Part shown: one piece after another, positions 25,525 to 34,967 of the stretch
Layout: every line of letters starts with the position of its first letter
How positions within the stretch are numbered: position 1 is the stretch's first letter
Notes under the pieces: model-generated
Told to the model about the DNA's origin: nothing
The model's input: only the letters and a program-made list of their open reading frames with translations
Database searches by the model: none
Translations under genes and position numbers: made by a program
Origin: Aquimarina sp. AU58
Lineage (GTDB): Bacteria; Bacteroidota; Bacteroidia; Flavobacteriales; Flavobacteriaceae
Direction: 5' to 3'
Length of the DNA: 64,000 bases
Assembly (NCBI RefSeq): GCF_900312745.1
Contig: NZ_OMPD01000008.1
Location: 427,617 to 491,616 of the forward strand

Positions 25525-27135
25525 CTACGCAAGCATAGTAACCGGATTTTCAAGATACTGTTTTAACGTTTGTAAAAACTGAGCTCCTGTTGCTCCATCT
25601 ACAGTTCTGTGATCACAAGCTAAGGTCATTTTCATTGTATTACCAACTACAATCTGGCCATCTTTAACAACTGGTTTTTCTACAATAGCACCAACCGAAA
25701 GTATAGCTGAATTAGGCTGATTAATAATAGAAGTAAATTCCTGGATTCCAAACATCCCTAGATTAGATACCGTAAATGTACTACCACTCATTTCCTGCGG
25801 AGTTAATTTTTTATTACGGGCTCTACCTGCTAAATCTTTAACCTTAGCTCCTATTTGAGTAAGAGACATATGATCTGTAAAAGGCAAAACAGGAACCACC
25901 AATCCATCTGGTACTGCTACAGCAACCCCAACATTAATATGCTTAGCATATCTGGTCGCTACATCTGTCCACTGCGTATTAACCTGTGGGTGTTTACGAA
26001 GTGCCAATGCACATGCTTTAACCACCATATCATTAAAAGACACTTTAACATCTGGTAATTCATTAATCTTCTTACGCGATGCCATTGCATTTCCCATATT
26101 TACCTCGATGGTAAGGTAGTAGTGTGGTGCATTAAATTTAGAAGCCGAAAGGCTTTTTGCAATAGCTTTACGCATTTGCGAATTTTTCACTTCTTCAAAA
26201 CTTTCTTCTCCTGCTGGTGTATATATTTGTACAACAGGAGCAGAAGTTGTTTCTTTAACTGGTTGTGACGTACTAGCACTAGCTGCTGCAGAAGGTGTAA
26301 ATGATTCTACATCTTTCTTAACAACACGCCCGTTTTCACCTGTTCCTTTTACCAGAGAAAGGTCTATTCCTTTATCTGCTGCTATTTTCTTTGCTAACGG
26401 AGAAGCAAATATTCGTCCTCCTGACGAAGCACTTCCTCCTGAATTTGCAACTGTTGTTTCTGTTTTTTCTTCTTTTGCAGGTGCAACATCTTTTACTGCT
26501 GCTGTTACAGGAACGCCATCTTTAAATGCAGATATATCTGTTCCTGCAGGGCCAATTATTGCCAATAAAACATCTACTGGAGCAGTTTGCCCTTCTTCTA
26601 TCCCAATATGCAATAAGGTTCCATTATAGAATGACTCAAACTCCATAGTAGCTTTATCTGTCTCTATTTCGGCTAGAATATCTCCTTCTTCCACAGCATC
26701 TCCTACTTTTTTTAACCAGGTAGCTACGGTTCCTTCTTCCATAGTATCACTAAGACGTGGCATAGTAATAATCTCTACGCCATCAGGAATTGTAGCAGTT
26801 TGATTAGAAACTGGAGTTGATTCTTCTACTTTTTCTTCTTTTACCGATTCTGCATTTGGTGTAGTATTTCCGTTTAATAAATCAGAAATATCTTCGTTTT
26901 CTTCTCCGATAATTGCGAGTAATTGATCTACCGGAGCTGTCTCGCCTTCTTCAATCCCTACATGAAGTAATGTTCCTTCATAAAAAGATTCGAACTCCAT
27001 TGTCGCTTTATCTGTTTCTATTTCAGCAAGGATATCTCCTTCACTAATTTTATCTCCTTTTTTAACAAGCCACTTCGCAACCACTCCTTCTTCCATGGTA
27101 TCGCTCAATCGCGGCATATTAATTACTGTAGCCAT
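25525..27135 (-). CDS. pdhC: Pyruvate dehydrogenase E2, dihydrolipoamide acetyltransferase
   Basis: Subunit of 536 residues carrying acetyl groups in the pyruvate dehydrogenase complex. There are two lipoyl domains (about 2-78 and 119-195), each with the lipoylated Lys in EIETDKATMEFESF. A peripheral subunit-binding domain follows (about 240-275; ASPLAKKIAADKGIDLSLVKGTG). The catalytic domain ends with the active-site HRTVDGATGAQFL (His about 508). Linkers are rich in Ala, Pro and Ser. It lies three bases after the E1-alpha gene. The E1-beta gene is not here, which is common in Flavobacteriia. Confidence 0.92.
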   Translation of the reverse strand: MATVINMPRLSDTMEEGVVAKWLVKKGDKISEGDILAEIETDKATMEFESFYEGTLLHVGIEEGETAPVDQLLAIIGEENEDISDLLNGNTTPNAESVKEEKVEESTPVSNQTATIPDGVEIITMPRLSDTMEEGTVATWLKKVGDAVEEGDILAEIETDKATMEFESFYNGTLLHIGIEEGQTAPVDVLLAIIGPAGTDISAFKDGVPVTAAVKDVAPAKEEKTETTVANSGGSASSGGRIFASPLAKKIAADKGIDLSLVKGTGENGRVVKKDVESFTPSAAASASTSQPVKETTSAPVVQIYTPAGEESFEEVKNSQMRKAIAKSLSASKFNAPHYYLTIEVNMGNAMASRKKINELPDVKVSFNDMVVKACALALRKHPQVNTQWTDVATRYAKHINVGVAVAVPDGLVVPVLPFTDHMSLTQIGAKVKDLAGRARNKKLTPQEMSGSTFTVSNLGMFGIQEFTSIINQPNSAILSVGAIVEKPVVKDGQIVVGNTMKMTLACDHRTVDGATGAQFLQTLKQYLENPVTMLA

Positions 27136-27138
27136 AAT

Positions 27139-28140
27139 TTATTGTGGTTTGTGTGGTAAAAATGGATAATTATCCTGTTCGTATACAACGTCATACATCA
27201 CATTCTTCTCTGGGAATGGTGATTCTTCGGCAAATTTTTGACATTCTGCCACTCTATCTTTTACTCGTTTATCTATTACTGCAATTTCTTCATCGGTAGC
27301 GTGCTTTTTCTCTTTAATAATATCCAAAATCTGAGTTATTGGATCTATTTTTTGATATTCTGCCACCTCTTCCTTTGTGCGATATTTTTGCGCATCACTC
27401 ATAGAATGACCTCTATATCGATATGTTTTTAATTCTAAAAATGTTGGACCACCACCCGTTCTTGCTCTTGTTATTGCCTCATCCATAGCCTCTGCTACTT
27501 TTATAGGATTCATTGCATCTACTGGACCAGAAGGCATTTCATATCCTTGTCCTAATTTCCAAATATCTGTATGGTTTGCAGTTCTTTCTACAGACGTCCC
27601 CATAGCATACCCATTATTCTCTACGCAAAATACTACGGGTAACTTCCATAACATTGCCAGATTAAAAGTTTCATGTAATGACCCTTGACGAGCGGCTCCA
27701 TCACCAAAAAATGTAAGCGTTACTGCATCTCTTTTATGATATTTATCTGCAAATGCCAAACCTGCTCCTAAAGGTATTTGCCCTCCAACAATTCCGTGTC
27801 CTCCATAAAATCGATGCTCTTTTGAGAAAATATGCATTGACCCCCCTAAACCTTGAGAAGTACCAGTAGCTTTACCATACAACTCTGCCATTACTCGTTT
27901 TGGATCTACACCCATACCAATTGGCTGAACGTGATTACGATATGCTGTAATCATTTTATCCTTGGTAAGATCCATCGCATGTAAAGCTCCTGCCAAAATT
28001 GCTTCCTGACCATTGTATAAGTGTAAAAAACCTCTTACTTTTTGTTGAATATAAACTTGAGCTAACTTATCTTCGAATTTTCTCCAGAAAAGCATTTCTT
28101 CGTACCAATTTAGGTAAACATCTTTGGTTATCTTTTTCAT
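27139..28140 (-). CDS. pdhA: Pyruvate dehydrogenase E1 component, alpha subunit
   Basis: Thiamine-diphosphate-dependent decarboxylase subunit of 333 residues. The TPP motif is GDGAARQGSLHETFNLA ... NNGYAMGT, and the phosphorylation-loop region RYRGHSMSDAQKYR is present. It works with an E1-beta encoded elsewhere. First gene of the pdhA-pdhC operon. A possible -7 element TAGTTTTG lies on the minus strand at 28177-28184, about 40 bases upstream of the start. Confidence 0.92.
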   Translation of the reverse strand: MKKITKDVYLNWYEEMLFWRKFEDKLAQVYIQQKVRGFLHLYNGQEAILAGALHAMDLTKDKMITAYRNHVQPIGMGVDPKRVMAELYGKATGTSQGLGGSMHIFSKEHRFYGGHGIVGGQIPLGAGLAFADKYHKRDAVTLTFFGDGAARQGSLHETFNLAMLWKLPVVFCVENNGYAMGTSVERTANHTDIWKLGQGYEMPSGPVDAMNPIKVAEAMDEAITRARTGGGPTFLELKTYRYRGHSMSDAQKYRTKEEVAEYQKIDPITQILDIIKEKKHATDEEIAVIDKRVKDRVAECQKFAEESPFPEKNVMYDVVYEQDNYPFLPHKPQ

Positions 28141-28288
28141 TTAATTGTACTGATGTATGTCTAAAAAAACTAGCTACAAAACTAGTCATTATTTAATTTT
28201 TTCTCTTATTTTTTAAGAGAACGAAAAACAAAAATAACATATTCGAAATTAAAGGGAAAGGAGTTTGCTGATAAAATCAACGAAAACG

Positions 28289-28771
28289 TTATAAATATGA
28301 ATTATCAAAAATAAGCGGTAATATATTAGATAAAGAAGATGATTTAACCACTTTTCCTGTTTCTCCCATAAAATAAATAGCTATTGGCATATTTTGTTTT
28401 ACCTCGTATTCTGCTATTGCTTGTCTACAGGCACCGCAAGGAGGTGTCGGGGTTAATAATTGATATTTTAAAGATTTAGCAGAAAGCGCCATAGTAACAA
28501 TAGGAACCTTAGGAAAATTAGCTCCGGCATAATATATAGCTGTACGTTCTGCGCACAATCCCGAGGGATAACACGCATTTTCCTGATTATTCCCTAAAAC
28601 CACCTCACCATTCTCTAATAAAAGTGCTGCTCCAACCAAAAACTCAGAGTAAGGAGCATATGCCTTATCTCTAATAGCAAAGGATTGCTGCATCAATTCC
28701 TGAATATTTGCTGGTAACTCATCAAATGAATCATATACCTGTAAGACAGATTTTATTTCTATTTCTTTCAC
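28289..28771 (-). CDS. cdd: Cytidine deaminase
   Basis: Pyrimidine salvage enzyme of 160 residues converting cytidine and deoxycytidine to uridine forms. Zinc ligands are Cys73 (with catalytic Glu75, in LCAERTA) and Cys112/Cys115 in PPCGACRQA. The start is a GTG at 28771. Flanked by pdhA and porV, which is the usual neighbourhood in flavobacteria. Confidence 0.9.
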   Translation of the reverse strand: MKEIEIKSVLQVYDSFDELPANIQELMQQSFAIRDKAYAPYSEFLVGAALLLENGEVVLGNNQENACYPSGLCAERTAIYYAGANFPKVPIVTMALSAKSLKYQLLTPTPPCGACRQAIAEYEVKQNMPIAIYFMGETGKVVKSSSLSNILPLIFDNSYL

Positions 28772-28941
28772 ACGTTTAGATTTTAGTAATTTCTTAATGC
28801 TCGTTTCATGTGTTATTAATATTACTTTCTAACTCCTCATACAGTATTATTTAACCCACATAGCCTTTAAACACTCTACAAAGCATATCGTATTCCTAAA
28901 TTTGAACTACAAATAAAAGTATTACAATGTACTATAAACAA

Positions 28942-28975
28942 AAAAAGTATCAAACCCTTCGGCTTGATACTTTTT
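28942..28975 (-). terminator. Rho-independent terminator after porV
   Basis: Twelve-base perfect stem AAAAAGTATCAA/TTGATACTTTTT with a CCCTTCGGC-type loop, 20 bases after the porV stop and followed by T on the minus strand. Confidence 0.85.
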
Positions 28976-28995
28976 ATATTAATTTACGATATTTT

Positions 28996-30165
28996 CTAGT
29001 CGTAATATTCGTCTCCAAAATTAAAGGAAAGACCAAAACGTAGTGTTCCTTCAAGTGGACTTCTAACAGACGAGGTAGAAAATAAATACGATATATCTAA
29101 GTTTACAATATTATACCTGAAACCTGCACCTAGAGATAGGAATTTACGTGCTCCTTTTTCTTCAGATTCATTAAAGTACCCTGCTCTAAAAGCAAATACA
29201 TCACGATACATATATTCTGCACCTAATGCCCAGGTAATTTCTTTTAATTCTTCGCTAAACCCATCTGGCGCATCTCCCCAAGAAGAAAAGATAGATCCAA
29301 ATGCACTTTTATCATTATACTCATCGTTTGCAGCTTGCTGTTCTTCTGCTGTAATATTACCGTCACCGTTAGTATCTGGATCTAATGGAGTTGGCACAAG
29401 TAATTTACTAAACTCTAACGAAGGTGTAATTCTATTATCTTCATTAAGAATAAAATCGAATGCAGCTCCTAATCTAAAATTAGTAGGTATAAAGTTTTCT
29501 TGACCTGCATCATCATATTTTATTTTTGGTCCTATATTAGAAATTGTAGCTCCTGCTCTCCATCTACCATTAAAAGAATTAAAAGCAATCTCATCACTTC
29601 TATAAAAACCAGCGATATCTACACCAAAACTTCCTGCTGCACTAGCATCTGCCCCAAGACCTTGTAATCTAAGATCAGAACGTAAGTAGCGACCCGCTAC
29701 AGCCATAGAGAATCTATCACTAAGTTTTAATGCATACGAAATATCAAGGGTTAATTCATTTGGTTTTTGAACATTAGGCTCATCATTAGGCCCTTGTCTA
29801 AACTCTATATCCCCTAAGCTAAAATATCTAAAACTCGCTGCTACAGCACTTCGCTCATTAAGACGATTATAATAATTTACATTCCCCAAGAATATGTCAT
29901 TAACCAGATTACTTAAGTAAGGAGTATAGTTAACCCCAACCCCTTGCTTATTTTTTATGAATGCATATTTAGCCGGATTCCATTGTTGTGAAAATGCATC
30001 TGGAGAAGTAGCAACTCCTTGATCTGCTAAACCAGCCGCTCTTGCATCTGCAGCTATTAATAAAAATGGAGTAGCAGTTGTTATTGCTCTGTTTTGTTCC
30101 TGAGCCTGAGTTTTAAAAGTGAAAACTGTAACACACAATAGGCTAAGGGTTAATAATCTTTTCAT
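28996..30165 (-). CDS. porV: Type IX secretion outer-membrane protein PorV (LptO)
   Basis: Outer-membrane beta-barrel protein of 389 residues with a signal peptide (TLSLLCVTVFTFKTQAQ). PorV features are the start of the mature part, TPFLLIAADARAAGLADQGVAT, the tandem antiparallel strands, and the final aromatic-rich strand LRFGLSFNFGDEYYD. A calcium-loop-like DPDTNGDGNITAEEQQ sits in an extracellular loop. PorV collects secreted proteins carrying type IX C-terminal signals and passes them to PorU. In Flavobacterium johnsoniae porU lies next to porV and gldJ; here it is missing. A -7 element TATATTTG lies at 30188-30195 on the minus strand. Confidence 0.88.
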   Translation of the reverse strand: MKRLLTLSLLCVTVFTFKTQAQEQNRAITTATPFLLIAADARAAGLADQGVATSPDAFSQQWNPAKYAFIKNKQGVGVNYTPYLSNLVNDIFLGNVNYYNRLNERSAVAASFRYFSLGDIEFRQGPNDEPNVQKPNELTLDISYALKLSDRFSMAVAGRYLRSDLRLQGLGADASAAGSFGVDIAGFYRSDEIAFNSFNGRWRAGATISNIGPKIKYDDAGQENFIPTNFRLGAAFDFILNEDNRITPSLEFSKLLVPTPLDPDTNGDGNITAEEQQAANDEYNDKSAFGSIFSSWGDAPDGFSEELKEITWALGAEYMYRDVFAFRAGYFNESEEKGARKFLSLGAGFRYNIVNLDISYLFSTSSVRSPLEGTLRFGLSFNFGDEYYD

Positions 30166-30187
30166 ATCCTTTAAAAATTGAGTTTGA

Positions 30188-30195
30188 CAAATATA
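30188..30195 (-). promoter_or_regulatory. Putative -7 element of porV
   Basis: TATATTTG on the minus strand, 23 bases upstream of the porV start; exact match to TAnnTTTG. The rest of the 504-base porV/gldJ intergenic stretch (30166-30669) shows no gene remnant. Confidence 0.5.
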
Positions 30196-30669
30196 TAGTT
30201 ATTTAGTTAGTAAGAATAGTGAGTTCTTAATTTTTTTAAGTTGATGGTTTATAAACGCTGATTTTAAGGATATCTTATATTTCATTTTAGTTTCCGTGAT
30301 TAATTTTTATTAAAACATGCCAAACATACGCCCTTAATCTCTTTGTAAACTATTTAATTTCAAACAATTAACGATCTCACCTCATTATAAGATTGCTCAC
30401 CACAAGAAGTGAAAATAATGTTAAATAATCAGCTTATTTAACATTTTGTTAAGAAACGTAAAAATTTAAGTACAATGTTTTTTTAATATTTTAAATTTCT
30501 TGTTTTTATTACATCTCAAATAATAAACTCACAAATATTGCGTTAAACCAGAGTCGTTATAAATTCATAAAAAAATGTGAATTGATAATATTTTGAAAAA
30601 ATTAGGGTAATTTTAACGTTTATTATTTATATTGCAAGCCCTAATTTCTACTTAAACGAACTTAAGATT

Positions 30670-32346
30670 ATGAAAAACGCGTTTATTTTTAAGTCGCTAA
30701 TGGCGCTTTCCATTAGTGTTTTACTGTTTAGTTGTTCTAAGAACGATTATGGGAGCAGTTCTAGAGCCACAGGTTGGAAATACAATTCCAAAGATGGTGG
30801 ATTTCAGGTACAGACAAATTACAAAGAGCAAGAAACTGGCCCTGGTTTGGTATTTATCGAAGGAGGTACATTCACTATGGGACGTGTACAAGATGATGTA
30901 ATGCATGACTGGAACAATACCCCAACTCAGCAACACGTTCAATCCTTTTATATGGATGAAACCGAAGTTACTAATGTAATGTATCTGGAATATCTTGATT
31001 GGTTAAAAGGAGTATACCCTCCTACAGAACCAAAATACAGAAACATATATTATGGTGCTCTTCCTGATACATTAGTTTGGAGAAATCGACTTGGTTTTAA
31101 TGAAATGATGACCAATAATTACTTACGTCATCCTGCGTATGCTAATTATCCTGTTGTAGGGGTAAATTGGATTCAAGCAATAGAATTCAGTAATTGGAGA
31201 ACTAACCGCGTTAATGAAAGAATCCTTGAAGAAGAAGATGTGATTAAAAAGAATGCTCCTTTTGAAGATGTTTCTGCAGAAAGCACTTTTGACACAGATA
31301 CATATTTAAACGCTCCTTCACAAACTTATGGAGGTAATGATGAAGCTACAAGAGGTGGTAGAGCATCCGAAAGATATGCAAAATCTAATGACTCTACAGG
31401 ACTATATATACAACGTAAAGATGGATTACTTTTACCTAAATACAGACTCCCAACTGAAGCTGAATGGGAATATGCTGCTTTAGGGTTAGTAGAAATTAGA
31501 AGTTATAATATCTATAGAGGTAGAAAAAAATATCCATGGACTGGAAAATACACACGTTCTGGAAAAAGAAGAACTCGTGGAGATCAATTAGCTAACTTTA
31601 AGCAAGGTGATGGTGATTATGGCGGAATCGCTGGATGGAGTGATGATGGTGCAGATATTACTGCTCCTGTAAAATCTTACAATCCTAATGATTATGGTTT
31701 ATATGATATGGCAGGGAATGTTGCAGAATGGGTATCAGATGTTTACAGACCTATTGTAGATGATGAATATAATGATTTTAACTACTATAGAGGAAATGTA
31801 TATACCAAAAACGCTATCAATCCTGATGGAACTGTAAAAATCGTTATGACAGATTCTATAGTATACGATACACTTAGTAATGGTAAAATTATAGCTCGAG
31901 TATTACCTGGTGGAATTTTACAAGTTCCTATCGATGAGCAGGAAACATACATGAGAACTAATTTTACTGATAGTGATAACAGAAACTATAGAGATGGTGA
32001 TAAAAGTTCTTCTAGATATTACGAAGGATTTCAAGATCAAGCTACTCCTAACAGAAGAATGTACAATGCACCTATTCATTATGTAGGTCCTGATGCAGAA
32101 GATAGCACACAAATGGACAGAAGATACGATGAGTCTAGTAAGAGAACTACCATTGTAGATGATGAAGTACGTGTATACAAAGGTGGTTCCTGGAAAGACA
32201 GAGCCTATTGGTTAGATCCAGCACAAAGGAGGTTCTTACCCCAAGATATGGCTACCGATTATATTGGTTTCAGAAATGCAATGTCTCGTGTTGGTACTAA
32301 AGCCAGAAAGAAAAAAACACCAAGACACCAGAAACCAAAAGGATAA
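30670..32346 (+). CDS. gldJ: Gliding motility lipoprotein GldJ
   Basis: Lipoprotein of 558 residues (SVLLFSCSKNDY, Cys about 22) with the formylglycine-generating-enzyme/sulfatase-modifying fold. Marks are LVFIEGGTFTMGR, SFYMDETEVTNVMYLEYLDWL, RLPTEAEWEYAALG, GLYDMAGNVAEWVSDVYRP and VYKGGSWKDRAYWLDPAQRR. The GldJ-specific opening ATGWKYNSKDGGFQ is present. GldJ is needed for gliding, type IX secretion and GldK stability in F. johnsoniae. The basic tail KARKKKTPRHQKPKG is also typical. It is followed by a terminator and then murF, as in other flavobacteria. Confidence 0.92.
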   Translation: MKNAFIFKSLMALSISVLLFSCSKNDYGSSSRATGWKYNSKDGGFQVQTNYKEQETGPGLVFIEGGTFTMGRVQDDVMHDWNNTPTQQHVQSFYMDETEVTNVMYLEYLDWLKGVYPPTEPKYRNIYYGALPDTLVWRNRLGFNEMMTNNYLRHPAYANYPVVGVNWIQAIEFSNWRTNRVNERILEEEDVIKKNAPFEDVSAESTFDTDTYLNAPSQTYGGNDEATRGGRASERYAKSNDSTGLYIQRKDGLLLPKYRLPTEAEWEYAALGLVEIRSYNIYRGRKKYPWTGKYTRSGKRRTRGDQLANFKQGDGDYGGIAGWSDDGADITAPVKSYNPNDYGLYDMAGNVAEWVSDVYRPIVDDEYNDFNYYRGNVYTKNAINPDGTVKIVMTDSIVYDTLSNGKIIARVLPGGILQVPIDEQETYMRTNFTDSDNRNYRDGDKSSSRYYEGFQDQATPNRRMYNAPIHYVGPDAEDSTQMDRRYDESSKRTTIVDDEVRVYKGGSWKDRAYWLDPAQRRFLPQDMATDYIGFRNAMSRVGTKARKKKTPRHQKPKG

Positions 32347-32376
32347 GAATTTAATTAAAGTTCGTTATAAATACCA

Positions 32377-32407
32377 AAAGCCCTGTACATATTTGTCAGG
32401 GCTTTTT
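32377..32407 (+). terminator. Rho-independent terminator after gldJ
   Basis: AAAGCCCTG/CAGGGCTTT stem with an 11-base loop and trailing T, 30 bases after the gldJ stop. Confidence 0.88.
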
Positions 32408-32422
32408 AATATCATATAATTA

Positions 32423-33700
32423 ATGACCATCACCCAAATACATCAATTATTCCTAGCCAGCAATGGCGTATGTACAGATACTCGAAAAATAGAGCCTAGT
32501 GTCATTTTTTTTGCTTTAAAAGGAGAAAAATTTAATGGAAACACATATGCACAAAAAGCCCTGGAACATGGAGCAGCATATGCAATAATTGATGAAGTAG
32601 CATTTAAAACAACAGAAAAACATATTCTTGTAGATGATGTTCTACAAACGCTACAAGACTTAGCTTCGTTTCATCGTAAGCACTTAAATATTCCTATTAT
32701 TGCTTTAACCGGAAGCAATGGAAAAACCACCACAAAAGAATTAATCAACAGTGTCCTTTCTTCTTCTTTTAAGACTACTGCAACGATAGGCAATCTCAAC
32801 AACCATATCGGAGTTCCTCTTACACTTTTATCAATGACAAAGGAAACTCAAATAGGAATTGTAGAAATGGGAGCCAATCACCTGGAGGAAATTGCATTTT
32901 TATGCTCTATTGCCACGCCAGACTATGGATATATTACAAATATCGGCAAAGCTCACCTAGAAGGTTTTGGAAGTATAGAAGGTGTCTTAAAAGGAAAAAC
33001 AGAACTTTATGATTACCTAAAAAGGCACAATAAATTAGTTTTTCTTAATCTTGAGGATAAAAAGCTAGTGAATGCATCTTCTGGAATAAAAACGTATAGT
33101 TTTTCACAATCTAACACCAGTGATGTAATTATTAAATTAATGGGGATCGATCCTAATGTAATTATTTCTTACCAAAATAGTACCATACACAGTAATTTAA
33201 TAGGCCAGTACAACTTTACAAATATTGCAGCTGCTATCGCTATTGGGTCTCATTTCAAAATTAGTATAGACAAGATCAAACATGCAATAGAATCCTATAC
33301 TCCTACAAATAATCGTTCACAAATCATTAAAAAAGGAGATCATACCATTATTCTGGACGCCTATAATGCAAATCCATCAAGCATGGAAGCTGCTATACAT
33401 AATTTCGTTCAATTACAATACAATACTAAAATTGTCTTTTTGGGAGATATGTTTGAATTGGGTGATGATGCAGCTCTAGAGCATCAAAAAATAACAGACC
33501 AGATAAGCAATACAGAAACAGAAGAAATATATTTAATCGGAACTCATTTTTTTGCCACTAAATGTACTAACCCAAATGTTCGAAAATTTAAATCTTATGA
33601 AGACCTTGAGTCTAATTGGACTCTAAAAAATCAAAAAGATGTAATTCTAATCAAAGGATCCCGAGGCATGAAGCTAGAAAGAATTCTAGACCTTCTTTAA
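32423..33700 (+). CDS. murF: UDP-N-acetylmuramoyl-tripeptide:D-Ala-D-Ala ligase MurF
   Basis: Cytoplasmic peptidoglycan ligase of 425 residues adding D-Ala-D-Ala. It has the Mur ligase ATP loop GSNGKTTTKE (about 97-106), the EMGANHLEEI and TNIGKAHLEGFGS motifs with catalytic residues, and IILDAYNANPSSMEAAI followed by FLGDMFELG in the C-terminal domain. Slightly shorter than E. coli MurF (about 450). Its stop codon shares the TTAA tetranucleotide with the stop of the convergent next gene. Confidence 0.92.
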   Translation: MTITQIHQLFLASNGVCTDTRKIEPSVIFFALKGEKFNGNTYAQKALEHGAAYAIIDEVAFKTTEKHILVDDVLQTLQDLASFHRKHLNIPIIALTGSNGKTTTKELINSVLSSSFKTTATIGNLNNHIGVPLTLLSMTKETQIGIVEMGANHLEEIAFLCSIATPDYGYITNIGKAHLEGFGSIEGVLKGKTELYDYLKRHNKLVFLNLEDKKLVNASSGIKTYSFSQSNTSDVIIKLMGIDPNVIISYQNSTIHSNLIGQYNFTNIAAAIAIGSHFKISIDKIKHAIESYTPTNNRSQIIKKGDHTIILDAYNANPSSMEAAIHNFVQLQYNTKIVFLGDMFELGDDAALEHQKITDQISNTETEEIYLIGTHFFATKCTNPNVRKFKSYEDLESNWTLKNQKDVILIKGSRGMKLERILDLL

Positions 33701-34782
33701 CTCGTTATAGCGTCATTCCCTACAAATGCTTCAAGATTGTCCAAAGATGTTTTGACAGACTTCCGAATGGCTCTTTTTATCAAAAGAAATAACATCAACT
33801 TATGCAATAGTGATTTTGCCTCAGGGTATACCTCTACAGTTAATAAACAACGATTCCCGGGCAATGATTTTATAACAAAAAATTGATACAATGCATGCAA
33901 AGGAGCATCTGTAGTTCGTTCTCCATAGACAATCTCACCCACACCTGCTTTCTTGGTTACTGTTGTAAAATTGAGTCGTTTTCCATCAATTACACAGACA
34001 TGTTCGGTACCTAATCGAGTAACTTCTCCCGGGTTATACTCGAATTTATCGACTCCCTTTGCCCAATAATGTCTATAGCTATAATTAGTAATATATTCTA
34101 ATAATTGTGCTGCAGGAATTTCGAATTCTCTCATTAAAACTATAGACGGAGAACATTGAAAATTCACCACTTCTGGGGTGGCAAAAGGAGTAAGCTTCAG
34201 TTTGTTTTTACTTATTTCGGAAAACGAATAAACAATTTCTTTGGTATCATAAGTATCCTTACCCGCTCTAAAATGGTATAATTTACTCTCATAATTAGCA
34301 GGAAGCCCAATAGTTTTAGACACTTCATCACTTAACAAAGCATAGTTATCGCTTACAATTGAGTTTTTAAGTAATCTATGAGCCTCAATAACTACCTGAC
34401 CAAAAGGCTTACGTTTTTCCTGAACTGTAATAAATTGTAGCTCTCCACAATGCGCTACTATTTTTAACTGTAAATCAGGTGCTGTAGCACATGCATTACA
34501 AGGGCAAACACGGTTTTTCTCTAAAAGTTTAAGGTGACTATAAAACGAAGTAAACATTGTTTCAATCTGAGCCAGTAGCTTTTCCTGTGACGGGATTTCA
34601 TTTTCTTTATAAAAAAATAATGCGTCCCCTTCTATTTCTGCCAGTTTTAAATCTTGTGTATTAGCATTAATCAAAACCTCTAACAACTCAGAAATCACAT
34701 GTTGACTGTGCTCTACCTCGGTATTCTGAACAAAGTGTGTAAAACCAGAAATATCAGGTATAAAGAGTAATGATTTTGCCAT
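33697..34782 (-). CDS. DUF2652 protein (nucleotide-cyclase-like fold) with a lipid-binding-like C-terminal domain
   Basis: Protein of 361 residues starting MAKSLLFIPDISGFTHFV. The first half matches DUF2652, which resembles the class III nucleotide cyclase fold (IPDISGFT, AEIEGDALFFYK). Whether a full metal- and substrate-binding set is present is not clear. The second half (about 200-345) looks like an SRPBCC/START-type domain (LLEYITNYSYRHYWAKGVDKFE, LLTVEVYPEAK). A CPCNACATAP segment of three Cys (about 95-104) could bind metal. The longer frame to 34845 is unlikely, since the fold starts at the internal Met. The function is unknown. Convergent with murF, overlapping at the stop codons. 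Confidence 0.7.
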   Translation of the reverse strand: MAKSLLFIPDISGFTHFVQNTEVEHSQHVISELLEVLINANTQDLKLAEIEGDALFFYKENEIPSQEKLLAQIETMFTSFYSHLKLLEKNRVCPCNACATAPDLQLKIVAHCGELQFITVQEKRKPFGQVVIEAHRLLKNSIVSDNYALLSDEVSKTIGLPANYESKLYHFRAGKDTYDTKEIVYSFSEISKNKLKLTPFATPEVVNFQCSPSIVLMREFEIPAAQLLEYITNYSYRHYWAKGVDKFEYNPGEVTRLGTEHVCVIDGKRLNFTTVTKKAGVGEIVYGERTTDAPLHALYQFFVIKSLPGNRCLLTVEVYPEAKSLLHKLMLFLLIKRAIRKSVKTSLDNLEAFVGNDAITS

Positions 34783-34967
34783 TAGAAAATATAATATTTG
34801 TTTGATTAAAATGAGAGAGAAGTATAGCTCTTGCACACTTTTCAAATCATAGACTAACTATTTTTATACATAGGTAGTAGGTATTTTTCTTTATACCTAA
34901 CAATATACAAATCCTTATTGATCATCAATATGTCAATAGATGTATTTAACTTCATATCTCTTTTCTT

